A stretch of 22,050 nt of DNA, taken from positions 1 through 22,050 of the forward strand of contig JBCDBY010000034.1 in assembly GCA_039182715.1 (NCBI GenBank), written 5' to 3'. The notes beneath the pieces were generated by a model, which saw nothing but the letters and a program-made list of their open reading frames with translations, was not told the DNA's origin and made no database searches. A program made the position numbers and the translations under genes. The stretch comes from JBCDBY01 sp039182715 (GTDB taxonomy: Bacteria; Planctomycetota; PLA2). This document shows, in pieces, positions 1 to 6,958 of this stretch; within the stretch, counting starts at the first letter, position 1; each line of letters starts with the position of its first letter.

Positions 1-597
1 CCGGAAGAGCCGCGCGCCGTGGGCGGGCGAGCCCAGCTCGCGCATGCGATGACTGTAGACCGCGTGGAATGCGTCGGCCCACTCGGCACCACCGGACTCG
101 GTTCGCTCGACCTCACGCAGGCCACGCTTGATCTGGCTTCGTAGTTTCTTTCGGAACCCGGGAAGCAGATCTTCCTCCACGGGCGGAAGGTCGAGCCGAA
201 CCGTCACCTTGTGCGAGCGGCAGGGCCAGGGCGCGCCCAGGTCCACGTCCGATCGCACCTCGAGAAACTTCGCGCCGTCCTCGCGCGCCATCTCCCACGC
301 GCGCTCGACGAGTGGGCGCACGAATTGCGCATCGCCGATCGGAGCGGCGGCGTCGAAGTAGGGCACGGCGACCCAGTGCCGGCCCAGCACGAAGCTCGGC
401 TTGCGTACCAGGAAGCACGCGGCCAGGTCGCGACCGCCGCGACGAGCCATGAGGCCGACGCCCTCGTGTCCGTACTCGCCCTCCCACACGCGCGACCATC
501 CGGAGTGGTGAAACAGCGACGCGCCCGGGATCGCGGCGATCCGCTCGTCCCACGCCGGACCCGGCCGGTCCGTTCGCTCGATGGTGAAGTCGTCCAT
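1..597 (-). CDS. FemAB-like GNAT-fold protein, XrtA/PEP-CTERM-associated (C-terminus cut by window edge)
   Basis: The minus-strand frame opens at the ATG at 597 and stays open to base 1, giving the first 199 residues; family members are usually around 350 residues, so roughly 150 are missing. The start follows from MDDFTIERTD; no in-frame ATG is visible just upstream and no clear Shine-Dalgarno is present. Residues 29-40 read FHHSGWSRVWEG, and residues 148-160 read FRKKLRSQIKRGL, which resembles the basic helix of the FemAB-like proteins found in exosortase A loci. FemAB/FemX enzymes transfer aminoacyl groups to cell-wall precursors; the locus-associated branch has no proven substrate, so an acyl or aminoacyl transfer role in polymer modification is inference. 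It is divergently arranged from the PaaK-like gene across 180 bases. Confidence 0.8.
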   Translation of the reverse strand, partial: MDDFTIERTDRPGPAWDERIAAIPGASLFHHSGWSRVWEGEYGHEGVGLMARRGGRDLAACFLVRKPSFVLGRHWVAVPYFDAAAPIGDAQFVRPLVERAWEMAREDGAKFLEVRSDVDLGAPWPCRSHKVTVRLDLPPVEEDLLPGFRKKLRSQIKRGLREVERTESGGAEWADAFHAVYSHRMRELGSPAHGARLFR

Positions 598-663
598 GGG
601 TGGCGTTGCGTGCGGGAGCCGTCGCGATTCGGGACGATCATGGCCCAAATCGTCGATTCGACA

Positions 664-682
664 CGTTTCTCGTGTGGAAACG
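664..682. promoter_or_regulatory. Perfect inverted repeat CGTTTC-N7-GAAACG, operator candidate
   Basis: Six-base arms are separated by seven bases in the 180-base divergent region. A second, overlapping inverted repeat (ACACG-N5-CGTGT, 661-675) shares the site. It lies about 25 bases upstream of a TATATT hexamer, a position that would suit an activator or repressor of the PaaK-like operon. No regulator can be assigned from sequence. Confidence 0.35.
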
Positions 683-707
683 GACGGAAGCACCCGATTC
701 CTCATCG

Positions 708-713
708 TATATT
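708..713 (+). promoter_or_regulatory. Possible sigma-70 -10 hexamer (TATATT) for the PaaK-like operon
   Basis: TATATT is an A+T-rich island in otherwise G+C-rich DNA, five of six matches to TATAAT, and sits about 65 bases before the ATG at 778. No good -35 hexamer is visible at 16-18 bases spacing (the bases there read CGGAAG), so an activator would be needed if this is a promoter. The rest of the 598-777 gap shows no RNA gene or terminator. Confidence 0.25.
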
Positions 714-777
714 GTCGGCCGTTGGAGGGGACCGGACCAGTCGGTTGTGGGCCGGCGGGCGAATCCCTCGCGCTTCG

Positions 778-2238
778 ATGTCCATCCTTGCACGATCCGT
801 CAACGCCGTTGCCTTGCCGGCGCTCGACCTCTTCACGAGCACGCGCTTCCTGAAGGAGGGGCGTCGTCTGCGGCGCGCCATGCGCGAGCCGGCGGACGTG
901 CGCCGGGCGAATCAGCTCGCCGCGCTGAACGACCTGCTGCGTCACGCGCAGGAACGCGTGCCGATGCACCGCGAGCGGCTCGCCGGTCTCGTGGCGAACG
1001 GCGGGCTGACGTCGCTCGACGACTACCTCGCGGTCGCGCCGCTCACGAAGCGCGACATCTCGTCGGGTTTCCCTGACGAGGTGACCGACGAACAGTCGGA
1101 TCGTGACGGCTGGAAGTACGTCGCGAGCTCCGGGACCGTGGAGCGCGTCGTGAGCGTGATGGACTTCGACCGCCGCGACGACGGTCGCGCCGCGCAGCTC
1201 TACGCGTGGCAGGCCGCATGCGGGTTCCGGGCGGGACAGGAGATGGTCCAGATCCCCCCGAACATCTGCAACGTCGTCTGCGGCACCGATGCGACGAACG
1301 AGGAAGAGAGCTTCCGTCGAGAGCTCCTGCAGTACGTCGGCGGCAAGGCGCGCGGACGCGATGTCGACATCTCGAGCGTCCGGGGCGCCTTCGAACGACG
1401 CATCATCTACCGCACGCGCATGCTGGACCCGCTGGCGACGACCCGGACCGCCGTCGAGACGGAGCGGCTCGAGGCGTACTGGAATCGCCTGCGTGCCGAG
1501 CGGCCGCACATCCTTCACGCGCTGCCGGAGTACCTCTACATCCTCTCCGAGTGGGCGCGAAGTGAGAGCAAGCCGCCCCTGGGCATTCCCTACCTCTTCC
1601 CCATGGGCGGACTTGCTTCGCCCGCGATGCGCACGCGTATCGTCGAAGGACTGGGGGGCACCTTCCTCGACATCTACGGGACGGCGGAACTCGGTCCGAT
1701 CGCGTTCGAGTCGAGTCCGGGCGAGGGCATGCACGTCATCCACGAGCACTTCCTCGTCGAGGTGGTCGTGGGTGATCGGCACGCCGAGCCCGGCGAAGTG
1801 GGCGAGGTGCTCATCACCGACCTGCGCAACCGCGCCATGCCGTTCATCCGCTATCGCGTGGGTGATCTTGGCTGTTTCGTCGAGGCACCGGCATCGAGCA
1901 CGGACCGTATGCCGCGCCTTCGCATCCTGGGCCGCGCCGACGAGCGAATCGACACCGAGGCCGAAGGCTGTCTCAGCGGCGTCGACGTTAGGGATCTGTT
2001 CTTCGGTGAGCTCGGCTGCCACGCGTTTCGCGTGACGATCCGTTCCCCCGAGCGTTTCGACGTGGACTACGTGGCCCGCGAAGGACGGCCCTCGAAGGAC
2101 GAGGTGAAAGCCCGTCTGGAGCGGCTTCTGGGCTCGGGCGTCCGATGTCGCGTGCGTGAGGTGGAAAGCATCGCTGCAGAACGATCCGGAAAATTCCGAT
2201 TCATTCGTCGTGCGAGCCGTGAAACCGTCCGTGGCTGA
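778..2238 (+). CDS. PaaK/CapK-like adenylate-forming enzyme (phenylacetate-CoA ligase family)
   Basis: The 486-residue protein belongs to the ANL/PaaK-like family, which activates a carboxylic acid as acyl-AMP and then usually forms a thioester. Visible motifs are SSGT at 117-120 (nucleotide-binding loop), YGTAELGP at 300-307 (the A5-type motif), RYRVGDLG at 358-365 and GRADERI at 385-391 (hinge region). CapK-type relatives occur in capsule and exopolysaccharide loci, usually with unknown substrate. The frame is open far upstream, but the ATG at 778 is chosen because the upstream part is antisense to the FemAB-like gene and family similarity begins near it. The C-terminus overlaps the next gene by about 20 bases. 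No carrier-protein gene is adjacent. The substrate is unknown; activation of an acyl or amino acid substituent for the polymer is inference. Confidence 0.82.
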   Translation: MSILARSVNAVALPALDLFTSTRFLKEGRRLRRAMREPADVRRANQLAALNDLLRHAQERVPMHRERLAGLVANGGLTSLDDYLAVAPLTKRDISSGFPDEVTDEQSDRDGWKYVASSGTVERVVSVMDFDRRDDGRAAQLYAWQAACGFRAGQEMVQIPPNICNVVCGTDATNEEESFRRELLQYVGGKARGRDVDISSVRGAFERRIIYRTRMLDPLATTRTAVETERLEAYWNRLRAERPHILHALPEYLYILSEWARSESKPPLGIPYLFPMGGLASPAMRTRIVEGLGGTFLDIYGTAELGPIAFESSPGEGMHVIHEHFLVEVVVGDRHAEPGEVGEVLITDLRNRAMPFIRYRVGDLGCFVEAPASSTDRMPRLRILGRADERIDTEAEGCLSGVDVRDLFFGELGCHAFRVTIRSPERFDVDYVAREGRPSKDEVKARLERLLGSGVRCRVREVESIAAERSGKFRFIRRASRETVRG

Positions 2239-3433
2239 GATCCATCCTGACCTGGACCGGATTCGTGCCGCATTTCCCGCGCTGACCCGCGCCGAACGAG
2301 GTCGTCCGCCGATCTACTTCGACAACGCGGCGACCCTGCTCAAGCCGCAGCCGGTCATCGACGCCGTCGTCCGGTTCCTGAGCGAGAACGGCTCGAACGT
2401 GCACCGCGGCCTGCACTACCTGAGCCTCGAGGGGTCCGACGAGTACGAGTCCGCGCGGGAGATCGTCGCGCGCTACGTCGGGGCCGACGAGGACGAGCTC
2501 GTCTTCGTGCGCAACACGACGGAAGCGATCAATCTCGTCGCGCAGTCGATCGAGGCGGGCTCGAAGGTGGTGGTGTCCGGCATGGAGCACCACTCCAACG
2601 ACGTGCCCTGGCGGCAGCGCCACGACGTCGACGTCGTCCCGCTGCTCCCCGATGGCCGACTGGATGAAGGGGAGCTCCGGAGCCGCATCGCGGAGGGCAC
2701 GCGGTTGGTTGCCCTCTGCCACGTTTCGAACGTGCTCGGCATCGTGAACCCGATCGACGACGTCGTCGCCCGGGCGCGCGAGGTCGGCGCGCAGGTGCTG
2801 GTGGACGGCGCGCAGTCGGTCGCGCATCTGCCGGTTGACGTGCACGCGCTCGACTGCGACTACTTCGCGTTCAGCGCGCACAAGCTCGGCGGTCCCACCG
2901 GCATCGGTGCGCTCTACTGTCGCCGCGAGCTGATCGAGTCCCTCGCGCCGCTCAACTGGGGCGGCAACATGGTCTCGGCGGTCACGCGCGACGGCGTGAC
3001 GTGGCAGGAAGGACCGCAGCGGCTCGAGGCGGGTACGCCGGCCATCGAGGCGACGATCGGATTCGCGGCCGCGTGCGACACGATCGAGGACTTCGAACTC
3101 GATGCGATCGCCGCGCACGAGGCGGCCCTGCGCGAGCAGGCGGCCACTGCGCTGCGCGAGATCGAGGGCGTCGAGCTGCACGGGCCCGTGGACGCGGGCT
3201 ACGCGGTCGGTATCGTGAACTTCTCCGTCGCGGGCATGCGCGCCGACGCCGTCGCCCAGGTCCTCTCGGACCGCGCCGACATCTGCGTTCGCTCGGGCTT
3301 CCTGTGTAGCCAGCCAACGCATGAGAACCTCGGCATCGAGCCGTCGGTCCGCGCCAGCTTCTTCGCCTACAACACGCCGGCGGAGATCGACCGCATGATC
3401 GAGACCGTGCGCAACCTCCCGAAGAGCCGCTAG
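2219..3433 (+). CDS. SufS/CsdA-like cysteine desulfurase-family PLP enzyme (class V aminotransferase fold)
   Basis: The protein is about 404 residues, normal for the SufS group. Numbered from the GTG at 2219, the features are YFDNAAT at 33-39, EHHSN at 123-127, VDGAQSVAHLPVDV at 195-208, the PLP-lysine motif SAHK with Lys222, RLEAGTP at 268-274 and RSGFLCSQP at 358-366 with the candidate persulfide cysteine Cys363. All expected catalytic residues are therefore present. In the usual RxGxHC context the residue pair before the cysteine is FL here, so desulfurase, selenocysteine-lyase or another class V activity is possible. The start is uncertain: GTG at 2156, 2219 and 2231 are all in frame and none has a good ribosome site. 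The 2219 start overlaps the PaaK-like gene by 20 bases, suggesting translational coupling. A role in an exopolysaccharide operon is not obvious. Confidence 0.85.
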   Translation: MKPSVAEIHPDLDRIRAAFPALTRAERGRPPIYFDNAATLLKPQPVIDAVVRFLSENGSNVHRGLHYLSLEGSDEYESAREIVARYVGADEDELVFVRNTTEAINLVAQSIEAGSKVVVSGMEHHSNDVPWRQRHDVDVVPLLPDGRLDEGELRSRIAEGTRLVALCHVSNVLGIVNPIDDVVARAREVGAQVLVDGAQSVAHLPVDVHALDCDYFAFSAHKLGGPTGIGALYCRRELIESLAPLNWGGNMVSAVTRDGVTWQEGPQRLEAGTPAIEATIGFAAACDTIEDFELDAIAAHEAALREQAATALREIEGVELHGPVDAGYAVGIVNFSVAGMRADAVAQVLSDRADICVRSGFLCSQPTHENLGIEPSVRASFFAYNTPAEIDRMIETVRNLPKSR

Positions 3434-3439
3434 CGGACC

Positions 3440-4852
3440 ATGGGCGGTGGTCTACGGTTCCTCGCGCTCAACGCGGCGCTCCTCGCCCTGGGGCTGAAGG
3501 ACGCGCTCTGGGCGTTCATCGCCATCGCGTTCACCTACAACTTCGATGCGACCATGTGGTGGTGGGGATCGGCGATCCCGACCGTCTCCTACAGCTATTG
3601 GATCACGGTCTTCGCGCTGGGTTGCACGGTGCTGCATCTGCGCAAGTACGACGCTCCCGCCGTCTTCAAGGATCCCGCACTGCTGTTGGTAGCGTTGATG
3701 GTGCTGTTCGAGGCACTGCACTTCAACCCTGTCGACCCGGTCAAGCATGCGCAGTTCCTCGACCGCGACACGAAGTCTCTTCTGAAGATGTTCGTGCTGG
3801 CGCTCACGATCCGGAGTCCGGGCCGAATCCGACTGTTCGTCTGGGTGCTGCTCATCGGCGCCGGCGGACTCGGCCTGGAAGCGTGGCGCAATCCACGACG
3901 TGAAAGCGGCCGCCTGTACGGGATCGGGACGCGGGACGCCCAGGTCGACAACACCTTCGGGGCCCATCTCGCGTTGATGGTTCCCCTCCTCATTCACTTC
4001 ATGGTGCGTGGGCGGAAGTGGGAGCGCATCCTCGCCGTCGTCATGGGTGCCTTCGTCCTGAACGGCATCATCCTGACGAGCAGCCGCGGCGCATTCCTCG
4101 CAACCGCGGTCGGGGCCGGTCTCTACATCATCGGCTCCATGGGCGAGCGGAAGACGCGCAAGAGAGCGCTCTACATCGCCCTCGCCGGCTGCGTTGCGTT
4201 CCTCTTCCTGATCGACCAGGTCCTCCTCGACCGCCTTGCCACGCTCATCGGCGGCGAAACCGAGGCGTTCGGGGAAGAGAAGCGAATCACGGGCTCGGGC
4301 CGCACGATCATCTGGGCCGCGGGTTGGGAGATGGTGAAGGACCACCCCTTCGGACTGGGAGGCGGTGGCTTCCGGGCCCTCTCCCTTCCGTACCTCCAAA
4401 GCCTCGAAGGCATCGATCCGGATGCCGTCAGCATGAGCGAGAGTCGAGCACCTCACAACACGTTCCTCGAGGTCGCGACCGAGACCGGTGTGCACGCGCT
4501 GCTTTGCTATCTCGGCGTCTTGATGATTGCCTGCCGACGCCTTTGGCGCGAGCGGAAGTGGGCTCGCTTCGAGCTGAAGAATGAGACCTGGTCCGGCATG
4601 GTGCTCGCCATTGGCTGTACGTTCGCCTCTCTCATGGTGGCGTCCGTGTTCGGGAGCCGCTTTCACTACGAGATGTTCTTCTGGCTGGTCGCCATGGCGA
4701 GCGCCGTGCCCGCAGCGAGCCGATTCCTCGGACGATGTTCCGAGTCACCAGACGGGGAGGCCGCCCGCATGTTGGACGATGATTACCTGACCGGAATCGA
4801 GATCCGCAAGGTCATCTTCGTCTTTGCCGGAAGCCTCATCCTGCTGGTCTAG
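3440..4852 (+). CDS. O-antigen ligase/Wzy-like membrane protein, exosortase A-associated O-glycosylation ligase type
   Basis: The 470-residue multi-pass inner-membrane protein has hydrophobic segments near residues 5-30, 50-66, 79-92, 114-123, 131-145, 175-187, 197-232, 243-262, 352-366, 386-403 and 411-424, plus a last one at 457-470 that ends exactly at the stop. Wzy/WaaL signatures are SSRGAFLA at 214-221, TGSGRTIIWAAGWEMVKDHPFGLGG (split over 284-308) and APHNTFLEVATETG at 337-350 with a conserved histidine. The N-terminal layout resembles the DUF5935 plus Wzy_C proteins of PEP-CTERM loci. It would polymerise or ligate lipid-linked glycans in the periplasm. It starts 6 bases after the SufS-like gene, forming the third member of a tight operon, and its TAG stop overlaps the stop of the convergent glycosyltransferase. 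Confidence 0.85.
   Translation: MGGGLRFLALNAALLALGLKDALWAFIAIAFTYNFDATMWWWGSAIPTVSYSYWITVFALGCTVLHLRKYDAPAVFKDPALLLVALMVLFEALHFNPVDPVKHAQFLDRDTKSLLKMFVLALTIRSPGRIRLFVWVLLIGAGGLGLEAWRNPRRESGRLYGIGTRDAQVDNTFGAHLALMVPLLIHFMVRGRKWERILAVVMGAFVLNGIILTSSRGAFLATAVGAGLYIIGSMGERKTRKRALYIALAGCVAFLFLIDQVLLDRLATLIGGETEAFGEEKRITGSGRTIIWAAGWEMVKDHPFGLGGGGFRALSLPYLQSLEGIDPDAVSMSESRAPHNTFLEVATETGVHALLCYLGVLMIACRRLWRERKWARFELKNETWSGMVLAIGCTFASLMVASVFGSRFHYEMFFWLVAMASAVPAASRFLGRCSESPDGEAARMLDDDYLTGIEIRKVIFVFAGSLILLV
4849..4852. other. Convergent stop codons sharing CTAG
   Basis: The Wzy-like gene ends with TAG at 4850-4852 and the minus-strand glycosyltransferase ends with TAG read from 4849-4851. The palindrome CTAG therefore serves both genes and leaves no room for a terminator between them. 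Confidence 0.95.
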
Positions 4853-6018
4853 CGAAGCACGTCGATGCAACGACGGGCGCATTCGTCCCAGGATCGCTCT
4901 TCCGCGTAGGTCCGAATCCGGTTGCGGTCCCACGTGGCGGTGAGCGCGCTCTGGAGCGCACTTGTCAGATCCGCGACGGTGCGGTCGAAGACGAGTCCCA
5001 CGGCCGGGTCCGTCAGGACCTCCGGCACGCCACCGACGCGCGCCGCGACGACGGGACATCCGCTCGCGAGCGACTCGAGGATGACGTTGGGCCACCCCTC
5101 GCGCGTGCTCGCGAGACAGGAGACGTCGGCGGCCGAAAACCACTTCGAGAGATCGGCCTGCGGCGCCGGCCCGGGCAGGTGGACGCGATCCTGCAGTCCG
5201 AGTGCTCTCGCCTGCACCTCGAGCTCGTCCTCGTACGCGCGATCCTTGCCGCGCTTGCCGACGATCGCGAGGTGCGTGCGCGGGCCTCCGGATCCGTCGA
5301 GCCGTGCCATGGCGTCGAAAATCAACTCGTAGCCCTTCTCGCGGCTCAGGCGGCCGACGCTGACGATCAGCGGCGTGTCCGCATCGATCCCGAGATCGCT
5401 TCGAGCGACGTCCCGCTCCACGGGTCGGAAAAGATCCGCGTCGACGCCGTTCGGGACCACGGCCGTTCGTTTCGGATCGACGCCGACCGACTCCGCCGTG
5501 CGCGTCAGGTCGGCGCACACCCCGATGACACGGTGGGCGCCCTGCAGCGCGTCCACGATCTGGCCGCTGCGCGCGGGCGTGTCGAGGAACACGTTGAGAT
5601 CGTCGCCGCGCACGGTGATCGCGTAGGGCACTCCGCACTCCCGCGCGAGGATCGCGGCCGCGACGCCGTCCGGGTAGCCCCAATGGGCATCGATGACGTC
5701 GGGCTGCACCTGCGCGACGAGTTCTCGAAACGTGCGGCGCACGCTGGCGGCCATGAGCCGCGCGTCCCAGCGCTTGCCGTACCGCGGCACGTTGAAGAAC
5801 CGGCGGTAGCTCACGGCGAGTTGGTCGTGCCGGTGCACGCTCCGATAGAAGCCGTTGTTCGCCGTCGGCGAAGAGCCGGGGCGCCAGAGCACGGGAATCA
5901 GCGCGTGCACGGGCGCGTGGCGCGCCATCGCCTCCAGCCGGGCCCGCACGAAGAGGCCGTCGAACGGCGCCCGCGGGTTCGGGTAGAGGGTGGTGAAAGC
6001 GAGGATGCGCGGGGGCAT
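4849..6018 (-). CDS. GT4-type glycosyltransferase (GT-B fold)
   Basis: The 389-residue protein has an N-terminal domain beginning MPPRILAFTTLYPNP with FDGLFVRARLEAMA, the typical acceptor-side helix, followed by AHWGYPDG (111-118) and RGDDLNVF. The C-terminal nucleotide-sugar domain starts after PNGVD at 189-193, with VGRLSREKGY near 221-230. The E-x7-E region EGWPNVILESLASGCPVV lies near residues 307-324, with VGGVPEVL following. These are the family 4 retaining-transferase signatures. It is cytosolic or peripheral at the inner membrane and would add one sugar to the lipid-linked repeat unit; donor and acceptor cannot be told from sequence. The ATG at 6018 is the first methionine that fits the family N-terminus; the frame is open further upstream. 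It is divergent from the methyltransferase. Confidence 0.87.
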   Translation of the reverse strand: MPPRILAFTTLYPNPRAPFDGLFVRARLEAMARHAPVHALIPVLWRPGSSPTANNGFYRSVHRHDQLAVSYRRFFNVPRYGKRWDARLMAASVRRTFRELVAQVQPDVIDAHWGYPDGVAAAILARECGVPYAITVRGDDLNVFLDTPARSGQIVDALQGAHRVIGVCADLTRTAESVGVDPKRTAVVPNGVDADLFRPVERDVARSDLGIDADTPLIVSVGRLSREKGYELIFDAMARLDGSGGPRTHLAIVGKRGKDRAYEDELEVQARALGLQDRVHLPGPAPQADLSKWFSAADVSCLASTREGWPNVILESLASGCPVVAARVGGVPEVLTDPAVGLVFDRTVADLTSALQSALTATWDRNRIRTYAEERSWDECARRCIDVLR

Positions 6019-6030
6019 GTCCGACCGGAC
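6019..6030. promoter_or_regulatory. Inverted repeat GTCCG-AC-CGGAC, possible activator site
   Basis: Five-base arms with a two-base centre lie directly at the start of the minus-strand glycosyltransferase. The centre is about 112 bases upstream of the start site predicted for the sigma-54 promoter at 6111-6126, a usual distance for an enhancer-binding protein site. A short palindrome in G+C-rich DNA can arise by chance. Confidence 0.25.
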
Positions 6031-6110
6031 GTCATTATGGGGGGTGGCTCCCCGCTTCCAGCTCTCGTTGGGATCGGCGGTCCGGCTTGAGACAGATGAC
6101 CTCGATTCGC

Positions 6111-6126
6111 TGGCACATCGTTCGCT
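6111..6126 (+). promoter_or_regulatory. Sigma-54 (-24/-12) promoter for the methyltransferase
   Basis: The sequence TGGCACATCGTTCGCT matches the consensus TGGCAC-N5-TTGCW at every defined base except one (C for the second T of the -12 element). The essential GG-N10-GC spacing is exact. It is the best such match I found in the intergenic DNA. With the -12 C at 6125, transcription would start near 6137, which makes the upstream ATG at 6137 leaderless and favours the ATG at 6155. The window also encodes PrsR, a sigma-54 activator, which is the natural candidate regulator. Confidence 0.65.
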
Positions 6127-6140
6127 GCTACGTAGGATGC

Positions 6141-6144
6141 GAGG
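6141..6144 (+). promoter_or_regulatory. Weak ribosome binding site GAGG deciding the start at 6155
   Basis: GAGG lies ten bases before the ATG at 6155 and downstream of the predicted sigma-54 start site. The alternative ATG at 6137 has AGG directly abutting it and would sit at the transcript's first base. Confidence 0.4.
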
Positions 6145-6154
6145 CCACGAGACG

Positions 6155-6958
6155 ATGAATGTGAACACAAGCGACACGGAGAAGGTCCACGACCAGTTTC
6201 TCGCCTACACGGCGGAGAAGATGGACGACCCGGAGGCGGTCGAGCGATTCGAGTCGCTCAAGGAGCGCTGCGAGGCGCAGTTCGACGCCGACGAAAAGGC
6301 GAGCCTTCGCGTGCTCGACATCGGCTGCGGGATGGGCGTGCAGGCGCGTGTCTGGGCGCGTTCCGGTCACGAGGTCACGGCGGTCGACCTGGACGACGGC
6401 CTCCTGCAGGCGGGCCGCAAGCGCGCCTCGACCGACGGCGTCGAGATCGACTGGGTGCAGGCGAGCGCCGACCGGGTGCCGCTTTCGGACGGGCAGTTCG
6501 ACATCTGCCTCGCCATCGAGCTGCTCGAGCACGTGCCCGGCTGGGAGGCGTGCCTCGACGAGCTGGGTCGCTGCCTGCGTCCGGGCGGCTATCTCGTGGT
6601 GACCACCACCAACTCGATCTGCCCTTCGCAGCGCGAGTTTCGCCTGCCGCTCTACAGCTGGTGGCCCGGCTTCCTCAAGAAGCGCATGGTGCGTCTCGCG
6701 CAGACCACCAAGCCGGAGCTCGCCAACTTCACGGCGTGGCCGGCGGTGAACTGGTTCAACTACTGGAGCCTGCGTCGCGAGTTCAAGAAGCGAGGGATGG
6801 AAGGTCTCGACCGCTTCGACCTGATGGACCTGTCGCGCAAGTCCTGGCCGATTCGCATGCTCGTGCGCACCGCGCGCGTCTTTCCGCCGGTGCGGGCCGC
6901 GCTCTACCTCTTTCTGCCCGGCACGCTGATGTACGGACGCCGCGCGCCCGACGGCTAG
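6155..6958 (+). CDS. Class I SAM-dependent methyltransferase
   Basis: The 267-residue cytosolic protein has a Rossmann methyltransferase core: motif I LDIGCGMGVQ at 54-63, the acidic end of strand 2 in AVDLDD near 76-81, AIELLEHVP at 120-128 (motif IV region) and LRPGGYLVVTT at 141-151 (motif VI). The segment after residue 160 (LPLYSWWPGFLKKRM, then NWFNYWSLRREFKKRG) is family-specific and rich in aromatic and basic residues, suiting a membrane-linked or glycan acceptor. O-methylation of a sugar or of a terminal residue is the likely role, but the acceptor is not determined. It is a single-gene unit behind the sigma-54 promoter and ends on a CTAG shared with the next minus-strand gene. Confidence 0.85.
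   Translation: MNVNTSDTEKVHDQFLAYTAEKMDDPEAVERFESLKERCEAQFDADEKASLRVLDIGCGMGVQARVWARSGHEVTAVDLDDGLLQAGRKRASTDGVEIDWVQASADRVPLSDGQFDICLAIELLEHVPGWEACLDELGRCLRPGGYLVVTTTNSICPSQREFRLPLYSWWPGFLKKRMVRLAQTTKPELANFTAWPAVNWFNYWSLRREFKKRGMEGLDRFDLMDLSRKSWPIRMLVRTARVFPPVRAALYLFLPGTLMYGRRAPDG
6955..6958. other. Second convergent stop pair sharing CTAG
   Basis: The methyltransferase stop is TAG at 6956-6958 and the minus-strand glycosyltransferase stop is TAG read from 6955-6957. This is the same four-base arrangement as at 4849-4852. Confidence 0.95.

Noticed and set aside
211..777. An N-terminal extension of the PaaK-like protein
   Set aside because: The in-frame upstream stretch is antisense to the FemAB-like gene and shows no similarity to adenylate-forming enzymes; the family-like sequence begins after the ATG at 778.
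6045..6060. A second sigma-54-like site, TGGCTCCCCGCTTCCA
   Set aside because: The -12 element has CC in place of the required GC, breaking the GG-N10-GC rule.
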